Notes under the pieces: model-generated | Seen by the model: the letters and a program-made list of their open reading frames with translations, nothing else | The model's database searches: none | Told to the model about the DNA's origin: nothing | In this document: piece after piece, positions 48,070 through 57,845 of the stretch | Layout of the letters: each line of letters begins with the position of its first letter | Position numbering within the stretch: the first letter of the stretch is position 1 | Source: Colwellia sp. | GTDB taxonomy: Bacteria; Pseudomonadota; Gammaproteobacteria; Enterobacterales; Alteromonadaceae | Length of the DNA stretch: 64,000 nt | Direction: 5' to 3' | Assembly (NCBI GenBank): GCA_013215465.1 | Contig: JABSOW010000006.1 | Location: forward strand, 141,425-205,424 | Program-made: the position numbers and the translations under genes

Positions 48070-48249
48070 ATGACAAAATTACCCCCTATTATACTTATCT
48101 GTACTTGGTTAGATATTGCCGCCAACGATCATTACCCTGAAGCTCAGCAGATGGCATTTGATAAGCTCAATTTATATTTTGACGATTATATAGATGCAGA
48201 AGATTATGTTGAGGCATTAGCTATCAACTTAATACCACAAGCGGTTTAG
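48070..48249 (+). CDS. Small hypothetical protein (59 aa)
   Basis: MTKLPPIILICTWLDIAANDHYPEAQQMAFDKLNLYFDDYIDAEDYVEALAINLIPQAV; RBS aaagga upstream; just under the ORF-track cutoff. Confidence 0.5.
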   Translation: MTKLPPIILICTWLDIAANDHYPEAQQMAFDKLNLYFDDYIDAEDYVEALAINLIPQAV

Positions 48250-48541
48250 TTTTTGGCACTAAGCATACTTGGTGTCAATGCTCCCAAAGTGGTAACAGTG
48301 ATCATAAGAGATCAATCTCAAACATTATCTGTAGTCACATATTTTGTTATCGTGAACATAACCCACCAACAGGTTTTATTGAGCTTGCTCAAGGGATTCA
48401 TAATTATAATAATTATAATAATTATCGTACACAGTTGTTTTTTTGCCTTGAGTTTAATAAATCTCAACATAAATAGTAAAACTGTTGATACTTGAAATAA
48501 CTAAGTTGTAATGCTTTATGATTATGTAAAGAAGAAAAGTA

Positions 48542-48700
48542 ATGACAATACAAAAAATAGAATCTGAAGATGATTTACAGCTCGCTCTTGCACGAATCGA
48601 GAAAATCTGGAATGTAGCAGAATAATCAGTTGAGTTAAATTTTTAGCGACTTTAGTTAGTGGCTATGAAGAAAAAGGAATTTCCAACGAACGTAAAGGTT
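48542..48700 (+). pseudogene. Relic of a HigA-family antitoxin
   Basis: MTIQKIESEDDLQLALARIEKIWNVAE* then, in another frame, LATLVSGYEEKGIS: matches the HigA N-terminal pattern (ALARIExLW ... LATLVxxYEEK). Confidence 0.6.
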
Positions 48701-48924
48701 AGTAGTTACATTGTAACTGTACAATGAACAAATAGAATTATTTCACGCTTGCGTGAGTGGAAATATAATTGATGATATTTCTTGTGCTTGTGACTTAAAT
48801 ACCTTCAGTTGAGCTATACATGTCAAACCTCTATTAAATTTTATCTATGATAAGTATACACATAAAAATTCAAAAATGAACTATCAAGAAAGAATTGACT
48901 GAGCTTGCCTCCGGGGATATTTAT

Positions 48925-49108
48925 ACTTTTAGATAGACGTTTTGCTTGTCGTTTAATATTCGAAGGATAGCGACATTATTTCACCAATACACAAACAGCA
49001 ATATCAAGCCCACAGTGCTTAATATCGTGTCAGTAAATTGGAAAATTTGATTTGTTATCAGAGTAAACTATTTGGCTCGTTTAGTGGGAGCTGGCCTCTC
49101 TGAAAGGC
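48925..49108 (-). pseudogene. Degenerate second copy of the 44227-44760 gene start and upstream region
   Basis: Shared 'cgttttgcttgtcgtttaatatt', 'tttcaccaata', 'tagtgggaRctggcctctctgaa' in the same order as 44545-44750. Confidence 0.65.
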
Positions 49109-49168
49109 CATAACTTAGGTAGTAAGCTATGGCTATTATTACATATTTTTATCAATATTGAATAACGT

Positions 49169-50554
49169 TTAAAAGTTCTTTTCAGTAAATTCAGCTAACG
49201 AACTTCGTTCTACTTCATCAAATATTAGTACACTTCCCTTTTCATAGTTACGATAAATATTCACCGCAGCACTAGCACCGCTCGACGCTGGTGTAACAAA
49301 CCTATCATCAATCTGTGCAAGATTCCCAAGTACAATTGTGCGACAATTTTTCCCTCCTCTTGAGAGCATACCTTTCATTTGCGCTCTGGTCATGTTTTGT
49401 GCTTCATCTATAATAAGAACAGCATCATCAATTGAACGACCTCTAAAATAGGCCATACTGGTGAATTCTATGTTTGCTCGGTCAATGATATGTTCCACAG
49501 TCGCACGAGTACTCTTTTCGTCTTCATCGTCATGTGCATGCATAGAAATCAAAGCATCGGTGATACCAGCGAGTAATGGCATGGACTTTTCTTTCAAATC
49601 GCCTGGTAAAAACCCCGGATCATCGTCCATAAAATCTCTACTACGAACTACAACGATTTTTTTATACTGTTTCAATTCGATCACTTGGTGTAATCCAGCC
49701 GCGATCGCTAAAAAAGTTTTTCCGGAACCTGCCGGACCAAGGATGATATTTAAATCAAAATCAGGATCTACAAGTTGATCTAAAGCTATAGCTTGTCGTG
49801 GATTTTTAGGAAGTATTCCCCAAATTTTTTCAGGTTTTTTTTGAAGTAGTGTTGTAAATACATGCTCATCTGTAACTTCGCAAATTTTCCCCATATGACC
49901 AATTTCATCATACCAGTACATATTTTTTTGTGCTTCATCGTTGAAAATATTGCGATTAAAACGATATAACTTTCCACTCATCGCGAAGTCTTTTTCTTCT
50001 TCACATCGGTCAAATAAATCTCCAGTAAATGACTGGACTCCTGTATAAAGTAAATCAATATCCGAAATTTGATTATCAACTAAAACATCTTCAGCATCTA
50101 CGCCAATGGTTCGCGCTTTGAGTCTCATGTTGATATCGCGACTAACAATCGTAACGTCTTGCTTAAGCTCATTCTGCATATGAAGTGCGTAATTGATTAT
50201 ACGATTGTCCGCATCACTGCCGATCGCATGCTTCAATTCTTTTGCAAAATCTAACTGTGTATCTATGCCTATAAACAATTTCCCGCGTTTTGCTGTTTCA
50301 GTACACGGTAACTGAATACCCTTTTCCATTTCTTCACTGGAATGACCGTTAATAATATCTTCTAGCATTCGAATAACAAGACGTGCATCTTGGCTAACAT
50401 TTTTATCAGTACGCTCTTTCAGATTATCTAGTTCTTCAAGCACTGTTAGACATATATATATATCATCTCTATATGCTAAGAGACTCTTAGGATCGTGAAC
50501 TAATGCTGATGTATCAAGTACTCTGGGGTTACGGTTTTCATTTGAATTTTTCAT
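49169..50554 (-). CDS. PIN-domain + PhoH-family NTPase (YlaK-like)
   Basis: PIN N-terminus 'RVLDTSALVHDPKSLLAY'; 'NIILGPAGSGKTFLAIAAGLHQV'; 'DDAVLIIDEAQNMTRAQMKGMLSRGG'. Confidence 0.92.
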   Translation of the reverse strand: MKNSNENRNPRVLDTSALVHDPKSLLAYRDDIYICLTVLEELDNLKERTDKNVSQDARLVIRMLEDIINGHSSEEMEKGIQLPCTETAKRGKLFIGIDTQLDFAKELKHAIGSDADNRIINYALHMQNELKQDVTIVSRDINMRLKARTIGVDAEDVLVDNQISDIDLLYTGVQSFTGDLFDRCEEEKDFAMSGKLYRFNRNIFNDEAQKNMYWYDEIGHMGKICEVTDEHVFTTLLQKKPEKIWGILPKNPRQAIALDQLVDPDFDLNIILGPAGSGKTFLAIAAGLHQVIELKQYKKIVVVRSRDFMDDDPGFLPGDLKEKSMPLLAGITDALISMHAHDDEDEKSTRATVEHIIDRANIEFTSMAYFRGRSIDDAVLIIDEAQNMTRAQMKGMLSRGGKNCRTIVLGNLAQIDDRFVTPASSGASAAVNIYRNYEKGSVLIFDEVERSSLAEFTEKNF

Positions 50555-50724
50555 TATTGATTTACCTCAAGATTGTTAATTTGTGCGTTCTTGCTGGTTA
50601 AATCCATATGTTCAGTTTCTAGTTCTTTCTTTCTGATTAAAGATCTATACTTTTCTCGTCTTATCTTCTTTTTGTTTAGCTTATCTAAATAATCATTAGT
50701 TAAATATACGTTTAGTGAACTCAT
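50554..50724 (-). CDS. Small basic protein (56 aa) translationally coupled to phoH
   Basis: MSSLNVYLTNDYLDKLNKKKIRREKYRSLIRKKELETEHMDLTSKNAQINNLEVNQ*; stop overlaps phoH ATG (taATG). Confidence 0.4.
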   Translation of the reverse strand: MSSLNVYLTNDYLDKLNKKKIRREKYRSLIRKKELETEHMDLTSKNAQINNLEVNQ

Positions 50725-50757
50725 ATTATTCCACCTAAAACTCTAATTATTTTGTTG

Positions 50758-51753
50758 TTAAACATAATATTCTCCTAACATTCTATTTGAAGAAATATTA
50801 ATAGAATTAAATAGTGAAGAATTTAAACTATACTTATTCTTGAAAAACTTAGCTAAGAGCTTTATATTTACTGAGGTCTGCACAAATATTGATATTATTG
50901 TTGACGTAATACCTGTTTTACCTGAGCCCGCGGGGCCTAGAATAATATTTAAATCAAAGCAGGGATCTACAAGTTGATTTAATGCAACCGCTTGTCGTTG
51001 ATTTTTAGGGAGTATTCCCCAAATTTTTTCCTGCTTTCTTTGCAGTAGTGTGGTAAAAACATGCTCATCATTAACTTCGGTGATCTTGCCAATATGACCA
51101 ATTTCATCATACCAGTACATATTTTGTTGTACTTCATCATTGAAAATATCACGATTAAAGCGATATAATTTTCCCGACATAGCAAAGTCTTTTTCTTCTT
51201 CGCATCGATCAAATAAATCCCCGGTAAAAGCTTGAACACCAGTATAAAGTAGATCAATATCAGCAATTTGATGATCAACTAAAACATCTTCGGCATCTAC
51301 CCCTATTGTTCTTGCTTTCAAGCGCATATTAATATCACGACTGACAATGGTGACATCTTGCTTCAACTCATGTTGGAGATGCAGCGCATAATTAATGATC
51401 CTGTTATCTGCATCGCTACCGATACCGTGTTTTAACTCTTTGGCAAAATCTAGCTTAGTATCTATGCCGATAAACAATTTCCCTCTTTTAGCTGTTTCGG
51501 TAGACGGTAATTCAATACCATTTTCCATCTCAGCTGCTGAATGGCCATTAATGATGTCTTCAAGCATGCGAATAACAACGCGAGCATCCTGACTAACATT
51601 TTTATCCAGTCGCTCCTTTAGGTTATCTAATTCTTCTAAAACGGTTAAACAAATATAGATATCATCCTGATAGGCTAATAAGCTCTTTGGATCATGCACC
51701 AAAGCCGAGGTATCAAGTACACGTGGATTTCTGTTTTCATTAGCGTTTTTCAT
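50758..51753 (-). pseudogene. Truncated tandem duplicate of the PIN-PhoH gene
   Basis: First about 280 aa nearly identical to 49169-50554, then diverges immediately after the P-loop 'LGPAGSGKT' into unrelated residues. Confidence 0.88.
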
Positions 51754-52249
51754 TAGAGGTTCACCTCAAGGTTATTTTTACTTAATTTATTATCGCTGGT
51801 TAAAACCATAAGTTGTAAAAGGAAAACATTTGGGCTGTGAACTAAACTAGGCGATGTTAAAACACTAATTGTTTTATCATTAGGCATAACTTTCCCCTAA
51901 ATTATTATCTGAACAGATATTAATATAATGAGAAATTGAGTTACTGGGATCATGTGCTTGAATAGATAAAAAGACGGAGGGTTTAGTTAGTAAGATATTA
52001 GCATTGAGGATATAAACAATTTTTTCTTCACTCATCTAAGCATCTCCAGCATTAATGATAAGAAAACTGTGCAACAAACCATGAACGTCAGCTACCTTTT
52101 AACAATGGCAGTTTATTTAGCTGTTCACAAGAAAAAATGCCCAAATGTCGGTTTTTTAGTAAAGCTAACTATGATTATTAATCACTAACAGTTACTATAG
52201 CGCCGTTTTTTTCATGTTAATTTTTTAAGTTATTTTGGAGTTCTATTAT

Positions 52250-55162
52250 ATGCCATTTCAACCCGGCCAACGTTGGATCAGTGACAGTGAATCAGATCAA
52301 GGATTAGGAACAGTTACTGGTATAGAGCATCGATTTGTTAACATTGTTTTTACTGCCACGGGGGAGTCACGTCAGTATGCAAAAGCCAATGCGCCATTAA
52401 CCCGTGTTATTTTTAATGAAGGCGATCTTATTCCAAGTCATGAAGGCTGGAAGTTAAAAGTTGAATCAAGCAGCGAAGAGCATGGTATTTTGACTTACCA
52501 TGGCATACGACAAGACACCCTAGAAGCGACTTCTTTAAAAGAAGTGATGATAGATCACTTTATTAAATTTAATAAACCACATGATCGCTTACTCAATAGT
52601 CAAGTAGACCGACTTGATTGGTTTCGCCTACGCAAAGACTGCTTACGCCACCAATATGAACAGCAACAATCAGAATTAATGGGCTTAACTGGCGGACGGG
52701 TAAGCCTTATTCCTCACCAATTGTATATTGCCGATGAAGTAGGTAACCGCTTTGCACCTCGGGTGTTACTTGCCGATGAAGTCGGTTTAGGAAAAACCAT
52801 TGAAGCCGGATTGATCATTCATCAGCAACTGGTTAGTGGTAGAGCCAAGCGTATTTTGATCATAGTACCTGAATCATTGATGCATCAATGGTTAGTGGAA
52901 ATGTTACGTCGTTTTAATCTTAAATTTAGTATTTTTGATCATGATCGTTGTGTTGAAACAGCAGGAGAAGATGAGTGTAACCCGTTTAGCAGCGAGCAAT
53001 TAGTCTTAGTAAACCTAGGGTTTATCACCGACAACCCCAAATGGTATGAAGCGCTAATAAGCGAAGATTGGGATTTAATGGTGGTAGATGAAGCCCATCA
53101 TTTAAATTGGCAACAAGACAAGCCAAGTATAGAATATCAATGTATTGAGCAATTAGCACAAGTAATTCCAGGGGTATTACTACTGACGGCGACACCAGAT
53201 CAATTAGGCCATGAAAGTCATTTTGCTCGCTTGCGTTTACTTGATCCAGACCGCTTTTATGATTATGAAAAATTTATTGAAGAAGAGTCTCATTATAGTG
53301 AAGTGGCCGATGCTGCTAATGCGTTAGTTGAAAAAGAGCAATTAACTAATGAACAAGAAAGTACTTTAACAGCCTTATTAAAAGAATCGGATATTAGTGA
53401 GATGTTAACCACACTTAATAGCGATAATTGTGCTAATCAAACAGAAGTACGCCAACAGTTATTAAAACAACTGCTTGACCGACATGGTACCGGTCGTATT
53501 TTATTTAGGAACTCGCGCAACACCATTAAAGGCTTTCCGGCACGAGAAATACACCCTGCGCCACTTACTATGCCTGAACAGTACCAAGATACCATCAATG
53601 AGTTTATGCTTAGCGGTTGCCCTGAAACCATAGCAAACTCTAAACAAGCTAAGTATATTTTCACGCCAGAAATGCTTTATGGCCTTGATCATCAAAGTGA
53701 AAAATGGACAGACTTTGATCCGCGTGTAGATTATTTAATTGAGTTATTAAAGTCATTAAAAAAAGAGAAAGTGTTAGTCATCTGCGCTCATGCACAAACC
53801 GCCATAGATTTAGAAGCGGCATTACGCATTAAAGAAGGCATTCGCGCCGCAGTATTTCATGAAGGTTTGTCTATTTTTGAACGGGACAAAGCCGCCGCTT
53901 ATTTTGCCCAAGATGAAGATAGCGCCCAGTTATTACTGTGCTCTGAAATTGGTAGCGAAGGGCGAAATTTCCAATTTGCTCATCATTTAGTGTTATTTGA
54001 TTTACCCAGTAACCCTGACTTATTAGAGCAGCGTATTGGTAGACTTGATCGTATCGGACAAACTGAGATTATTCGATTACATGCACCGTACTTTGAAGAT
54101 TCAGCGCAACAGCTATTGTTTGACTGGTATCAGCAAGGAATGCAAGCGTTTGAGCATACTTGTATTACTGGGCGAGTAGTATTTGAAGCCTATGGTGAGC
54201 AGTTGTTATCATTAGCGTTAACCGCACAACAAGCCTCATCAGCAGCAGCGCAGTTAATTAATGATAGTTGGCAAAAACATTGTAAAATTAAAGCCGAGCT
54301 AGAATCTGGCCGAGATAAATTACTTGAACTCAATTCATCGGGTCAAGGTCGCGCCCATGAGTTAGTAGAAAAAATAGAGCGCAATGACCGAAAAATTGAT
54401 TTACCTCAATTTATGTTTCAAGTTTTAGATATTTTCGGCGTTCAGCAAGATGACAAAGCCGACAATTCCATTGCCCTGAATCAAAGTGAGCATATGCTTA
54501 ATAGCAACTTTCCTTGTTTACCAGAAGATGGCACCACCATAACCTTTGATCGTAATACCGCGTTAATGAATGAAAATTATCAATTATTAACTTGGGATCA
54601 TCCCATGGTGCGTGGCGTGTTAGATTTAGTGCTTAGCGATGAAATTGGCAATGCCAGCATTGGCTTATTAAAAACTGAAGCCTTACCTGTTGGTACTTTT
54701 TTTCTTGAATGTTTATTCACGGTAGAGGCTACAGCGCCAGCTCATTTACAGCTTGGCCGATATTTACCAACCACACCTATTCGTATCTTAGTTGATAAAA
54801 ATGGTAATGATCTTGGCAATAAAGTCAGCGAAGCAGTGTTAGATAAGCAACTCACGCCGGTTAAAAAGCTAATGGCTCTACAGTTAATTAAGGCATTAAA
54901 AACGCAAATAGCGCCGCTAGTGACTAAAGCCGAAGCCCATGGAGAACAACAAATTTCGGCCATTCAAGCAAAAGCCTTAAAGAGCATGCAAAGTAAACTC
55001 GGGCAAGAGCAACAAAGATTAACGGCATTGAAGGCCATTAATCCCAGTGTTCGCCAAGCAGAAATAGACTTTCTTGCCCATCAACAAGATGAATTAAGCC
55101 ATTACATCGATAAAGCTCAGTTAACTTTTGAAGCTGTGCGTATGATAGTGGTAACACATTAA
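52250..55162 (+). CDS. rapA: RNA polymerase-associated ATPase RapA
   Basis: 'MPFQPGQRWISDSESDQGLGTVTGIEHRFVNIVF', 'RVLLADEVGLGKTIEAGLIIHQQ', 'MVVDEAHHLNW', 'LVLFDLPSNPDLLEQRIGRLDRIGQ'. Start set to ATG 52250. Confidence 0.96.
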   Translation: MPFQPGQRWISDSESDQGLGTVTGIEHRFVNIVFTATGESRQYAKANAPLTRVIFNEGDLIPSHEGWKLKVESSSEEHGILTYHGIRQDTLEATSLKEVMIDHFIKFNKPHDRLLNSQVDRLDWFRLRKDCLRHQYEQQQSELMGLTGGRVSLIPHQLYIADEVGNRFAPRVLLADEVGLGKTIEAGLIIHQQLVSGRAKRILIIVPESLMHQWLVEMLRRFNLKFSIFDHDRCVETAGEDECNPFSSEQLVLVNLGFITDNPKWYEALISEDWDLMVVDEAHHLNWQQDKPSIEYQCIEQLAQVIPGVLLLTATPDQLGHESHFARLRLLDPDRFYDYEKFIEEESHYSEVADAANALVEKEQLTNEQESTLTALLKESDISEMLTTLNSDNCANQTEVRQQLLKQLLDRHGTGRILFRNSRNTIKGFPAREIHPAPLTMPEQYQDTINEFMLSGCPETIANSKQAKYIFTPEMLYGLDHQSEKWTDFDPRVDYLIELLKSLKKEKVLVICAHAQTAIDLEAALRIKEGIRAAVFHEGLSIFERDKAAAYFAQDEDSAQLLLCSEIGSEGRNFQFAHHLVLFDLPSNPDLLEQRIGRLDRIGQTEIIRLHAPYFEDSAQQLLFDWYQQGMQAFEHTCITGRVVFEAYGEQLLSLALTAQQASSAAAQLINDSWQKHCKIKAELESGRDKLLELNSSGQGRAHELVEKIERNDRKIDLPQFMFQVLDIFGVQQDDKADNSIALNQSEHMLNSNFPCLPEDGTTITFDRNTALMNENYQLLTWDHPMVRGVLDLVLSDEIGNASIGLLKTEALPVGTFFLECLFTVEATAPAHLQLGRYLPTTPIRILVDKNGNDLGNKVSEAVLDKQLTPVKKLMALQLIKALKTQIAPLVTKAEAHGEQQISAIQAKALKSMQSKLGQEQQRLTALKAINPSVRQAEIDFLAHQQDELSHYIDKAQLTFEAVRMIVVTH

Positions 55163-55265
55163 TTAAAAGTTATCAGCAAGAGCAGTAGCGAGTAGCGAAG
55201 TACTAAACTCTCAGCAGTTTCACTTCAACACTCGCCATTTAAAACTTTGAGCAAAGCGAGACAAT

Positions 55266-55949
55266 ATGAGCGCAAACCCTGATTTTATTTACCAGCCACC
55301 AATGAGTCCTTATCTAGATATTATTTTTCAAGATGAGGATATTGTCGTACTCAATAAAGGTAGTGGTTTGTTGAGTGTGCCAGGGCGCTTACCTGAGCAT
55401 CAAGACTGTTTACAAAACCGTGTGCAACGTGTGTTGCCCACCGCCACCATTGTTCATCGTTTAGATATGGCAACATCTGGTATTCTCATCATGGCATTAA
55501 ATAAACCTGCCCATGTGGCCATAAGCCGTCAGTTTGAGCAACGACAAACTAAAAAAAGTTATATTGCCCGTGTTTTTGGTAAAGTGGCTGAAATAGAAGG
55601 CAGTGTAGATTTACCGTTAATTTGTGATTGGCCCAATAGGCCAAAACAAATGGTTGATCATGAAAATGGTAAACAATCACTGACTAATTACAGTGTACTT
55701 AGTTACTCTACATTGAGTTCAGGTGATGAAAGTACTTTAATGGAGCTTAGACCGGTTACCGGACGCTCTCATCAATTACGAGTGCACATGCTAGCGTTAG
55801 GCCATCCTATTTTAGGTGATCGACTTTATGCCCATGAAAAAGCATTGACGATTAGCCCAAGATTACAGCTTCATGCCAGAAATTTAAGTTTAACTCACCC
55901 GGTTACTGGCGAATTACTCTGTTTTGTTAGCCCTTGTCCATTTGATTAG
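55266..55949 (+). CDS. rluA: Pseudouridine synthase, RluA family
   Basis: 'IVHRLDMATSGILIMALNK', 'LRPVTGRSHQLRVHMLALGHPILGDRLY'. Confidence 0.92.
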   Translation: MSANPDFIYQPPMSPYLDIIFQDEDIVVLNKGSGLLSVPGRLPEHQDCLQNRVQRVLPTATIVHRLDMATSGILIMALNKPAHVAISRQFEQRQTKKSYIARVFGKVAEIEGSVDLPLICDWPNRPKQMVDHENGKQSLTNYSVLSYSTLSSGDESTLMELRPVTGRSHQLRVHMLALGHPILGDRLYAHEKALTISPRLQLHARNLSLTHPVTGELLCFVSPCPFD

Positions 55950-56051
55950 CAATAATTGATCAATGGGGTTGCTAGTATTAAGGCTTTAGTATTAATACTT
56001 TTAATGCTAAAGCCGATACCTGTGTATAAATAACAAACCAAAGGAAGTAAT

Positions 56052-56978
56052 GTGCAAGCGCAACTCAAGTTAATACTCACCATAATACTATTTACTTGCA
56101 CAAGCTTCACGGTTCTTGCCCAAGAAGATAAGCAAGATGAAGTTAAAACGAAGGGAGAAAATAAAAAAGAAAGCTCAAAAGAAAGCCAGGAAAAAAGTAA
56201 TGCTACAATTCCCTCACCGGTTTCAATAGAAAAACAACATAAAGCAGACCTAAGCCACTATTTTCCCACTAATAGGGTTGCCCCTATTTTAGCAGGCCCC
56301 GATGATTACCTTACCTTGGTTAATGAAAATACCAGTGTAAATAACAAAGGCGTAGCGATTTTACTACCCGATTGGCAACAAGGAGCAGTTAACCCAAAAG
56401 CACTTAATTTTTTACGAACAGCATTACCCAAACAAGGCTGGACTACCATCAGTATTCAACCAGCAAATAAACCTAGCAACTTTCCCTCTACCGCGCTTAC
56501 AGTTAGTGAACAACAACAAGCTAACAAAAAAATCATTGATGAATACAAAACTAAGTTGAGTGCGTTAATTAACGCGGTACTGACTAAAAGTAAAGACTAT
56601 CCCGGCATTGTTATTATCATCGCTCAAGGAAACCATGGCGCTATGTTAGTTGATATTTTTGAGCAACAAAGCAGTGCTACGCCTAACGCCTTAATATTAT
56701 TAAGCAGTTATTTATTAAATAGTAATGAATTAATAGATGAAACCAATACTGATTTTGCAAAAACATTAGCCTATAGCGAATACCCTATCTTGGATTTATA
56801 CCTAAAATACGATAATCCCATTGTGCTAGATAAAGCAGCACAGCGCTTAGCCATGGCAAAGCAAGAATTAAAAGTTTATTATCGCCAACGACAAATCAAC
56901 AATAATGCAACTGGTTATTACCCTGAACAAGAGTTACTTATTCAAATAAATAGTTGGTTAAAATCTATCGGTTGGTAA
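56052..56978 (+). CDS. DUF3530-like exported alpha/beta-hydrolase-like protein
   Basis: Signal peptide, 'GVAILLPDWQQGAVNPKALNFLRTALPKQGWTTISIQPP'-type region, 'YPGIVIIIAQGNHGAMLVDIF'. Start is GTG. Confidence 0.7.
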   Translation: MQAQLKLILTIILFTCTSFTVLAQEDKQDEVKTKGENKKESSKESQEKSNATIPSPVSIEKQHKADLSHYFPTNRVAPILAGPDDYLTLVNENTSVNNKGVAILLPDWQQGAVNPKALNFLRTALPKQGWTTISIQPANKPSNFPSTALTVSEQQQANKKIIDEYKTKLSALINAVLTKSKDYPGIVIIIAQGNHGAMLVDIFEQQSSATPNALILLSSYLLNSNELIDETNTDFAKTLAYSEYPILDLYLKYDNPIVLDKAAQRLAMAKQELKVYYRQRQINNNATGYYPEQELLIQINSWLKSIGW

Positions 56979-57034
56979 AAACAGTTAAGATACGAGCAAG
57001 GAAAGTTACGAATAACGTGTAGTAGTTCAAACTT

Positions 57035-57318
57035 GAACTGACACTTTGAATTCTCCTGGGCCTTTTTTAAAAATTTTTTTTCCATACGCAATTGTTTTTT
57101 TTCTTTACGATGTTTCATTAATTCACTGCGTTTATCACCACTTAAACCCGTACTTGTCTGCTTCTCTTCAAACTGCTGCTTCCAGCCATAAAGTAAATTA
57201 GCTCGGCTCCCTAAAGACTGTGCTGCATCAGGAACTGTGTAGCCTTGATTGATAAAAAAGCTACAGTTTCTTCTTTAAATGCTTTATTGTAAGTTTTGTA
57301 TTGTCGTTTTTGATTCAT
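57035..57318 (-). pseudogene. IS3-family OrfA relic (frameshifted)
   Basis: Reverse strand: MNQKRQYKTYNKAFKEE[shift]QGYTVPDAAQSLGSRANLLYGWKQQFEEKQTSTGLSGDKRSELMKHRKEKKQLRMEKKFLKKAQEN. Confidence 0.8.
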
Positions 57319-57611
57319 AAACACCTCTATTAACTAGGATATTATCCTTTATCAAAGTGTCCTATGCCATTAAACCAGAACAATTATTCTTGGGATAATT
57401 AGCTAGACAGTTATTTTAAGTTTACTACAGGAAGGCTTAAACGAAATTAAGCTATTAAAAGAGAAAGATTACATACCTGTTGGAGAGAAGTAATAAAATG
57501 GATTCTTATAAGATTATTTTCAAGGGTGAAATTAGGGAAATATCAGGCTAAATTAATTGGCCTCCCTGAATCTAAACCAGCTAATAACAACCCATGAACT
57601 AAGTTGGGTTA

Positions 57612-57845
57612 ATGTTTTTTAACAAAAAAATTTATATACCCGAAGGAGAAAAGATTCTTATCAAAGGAGGTGTCGTGATAAAAGGAAATAAAAGTGCCCA
57701 TGATTTTATTAATCAATTGAGGGGAAGTTATACCAGTTCGCAGAATCCAAGTTGTAACCTATCCTATAGTGATTATTTGTCTGCTGGCTATATAAACATA
57801 CAGCCCCTAGTGTTTTTTAGGTTATCTAACGGAGTTAAAAAATGA
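57612..57845 (+). CDS. Hypothetical protein, 77 aa
   Basis: ORF whose stop overlaps the start of the downstream lipoprotein. Confidence 0.35.
   Translation: MFFNKKIYIPEGEKILIKGGVVIKGNKSAHDFINQLRGSYTSSQNPSCNLSYSDYLSAGYINIQPLVFFRLSNGVKK

Noticed and set aside
48398-48426. AAT/ATT simple repeat (attataataattataataattat)
   Set aside because: Short low-complexity run in an AT-rich region; no feature depends on it clearly.
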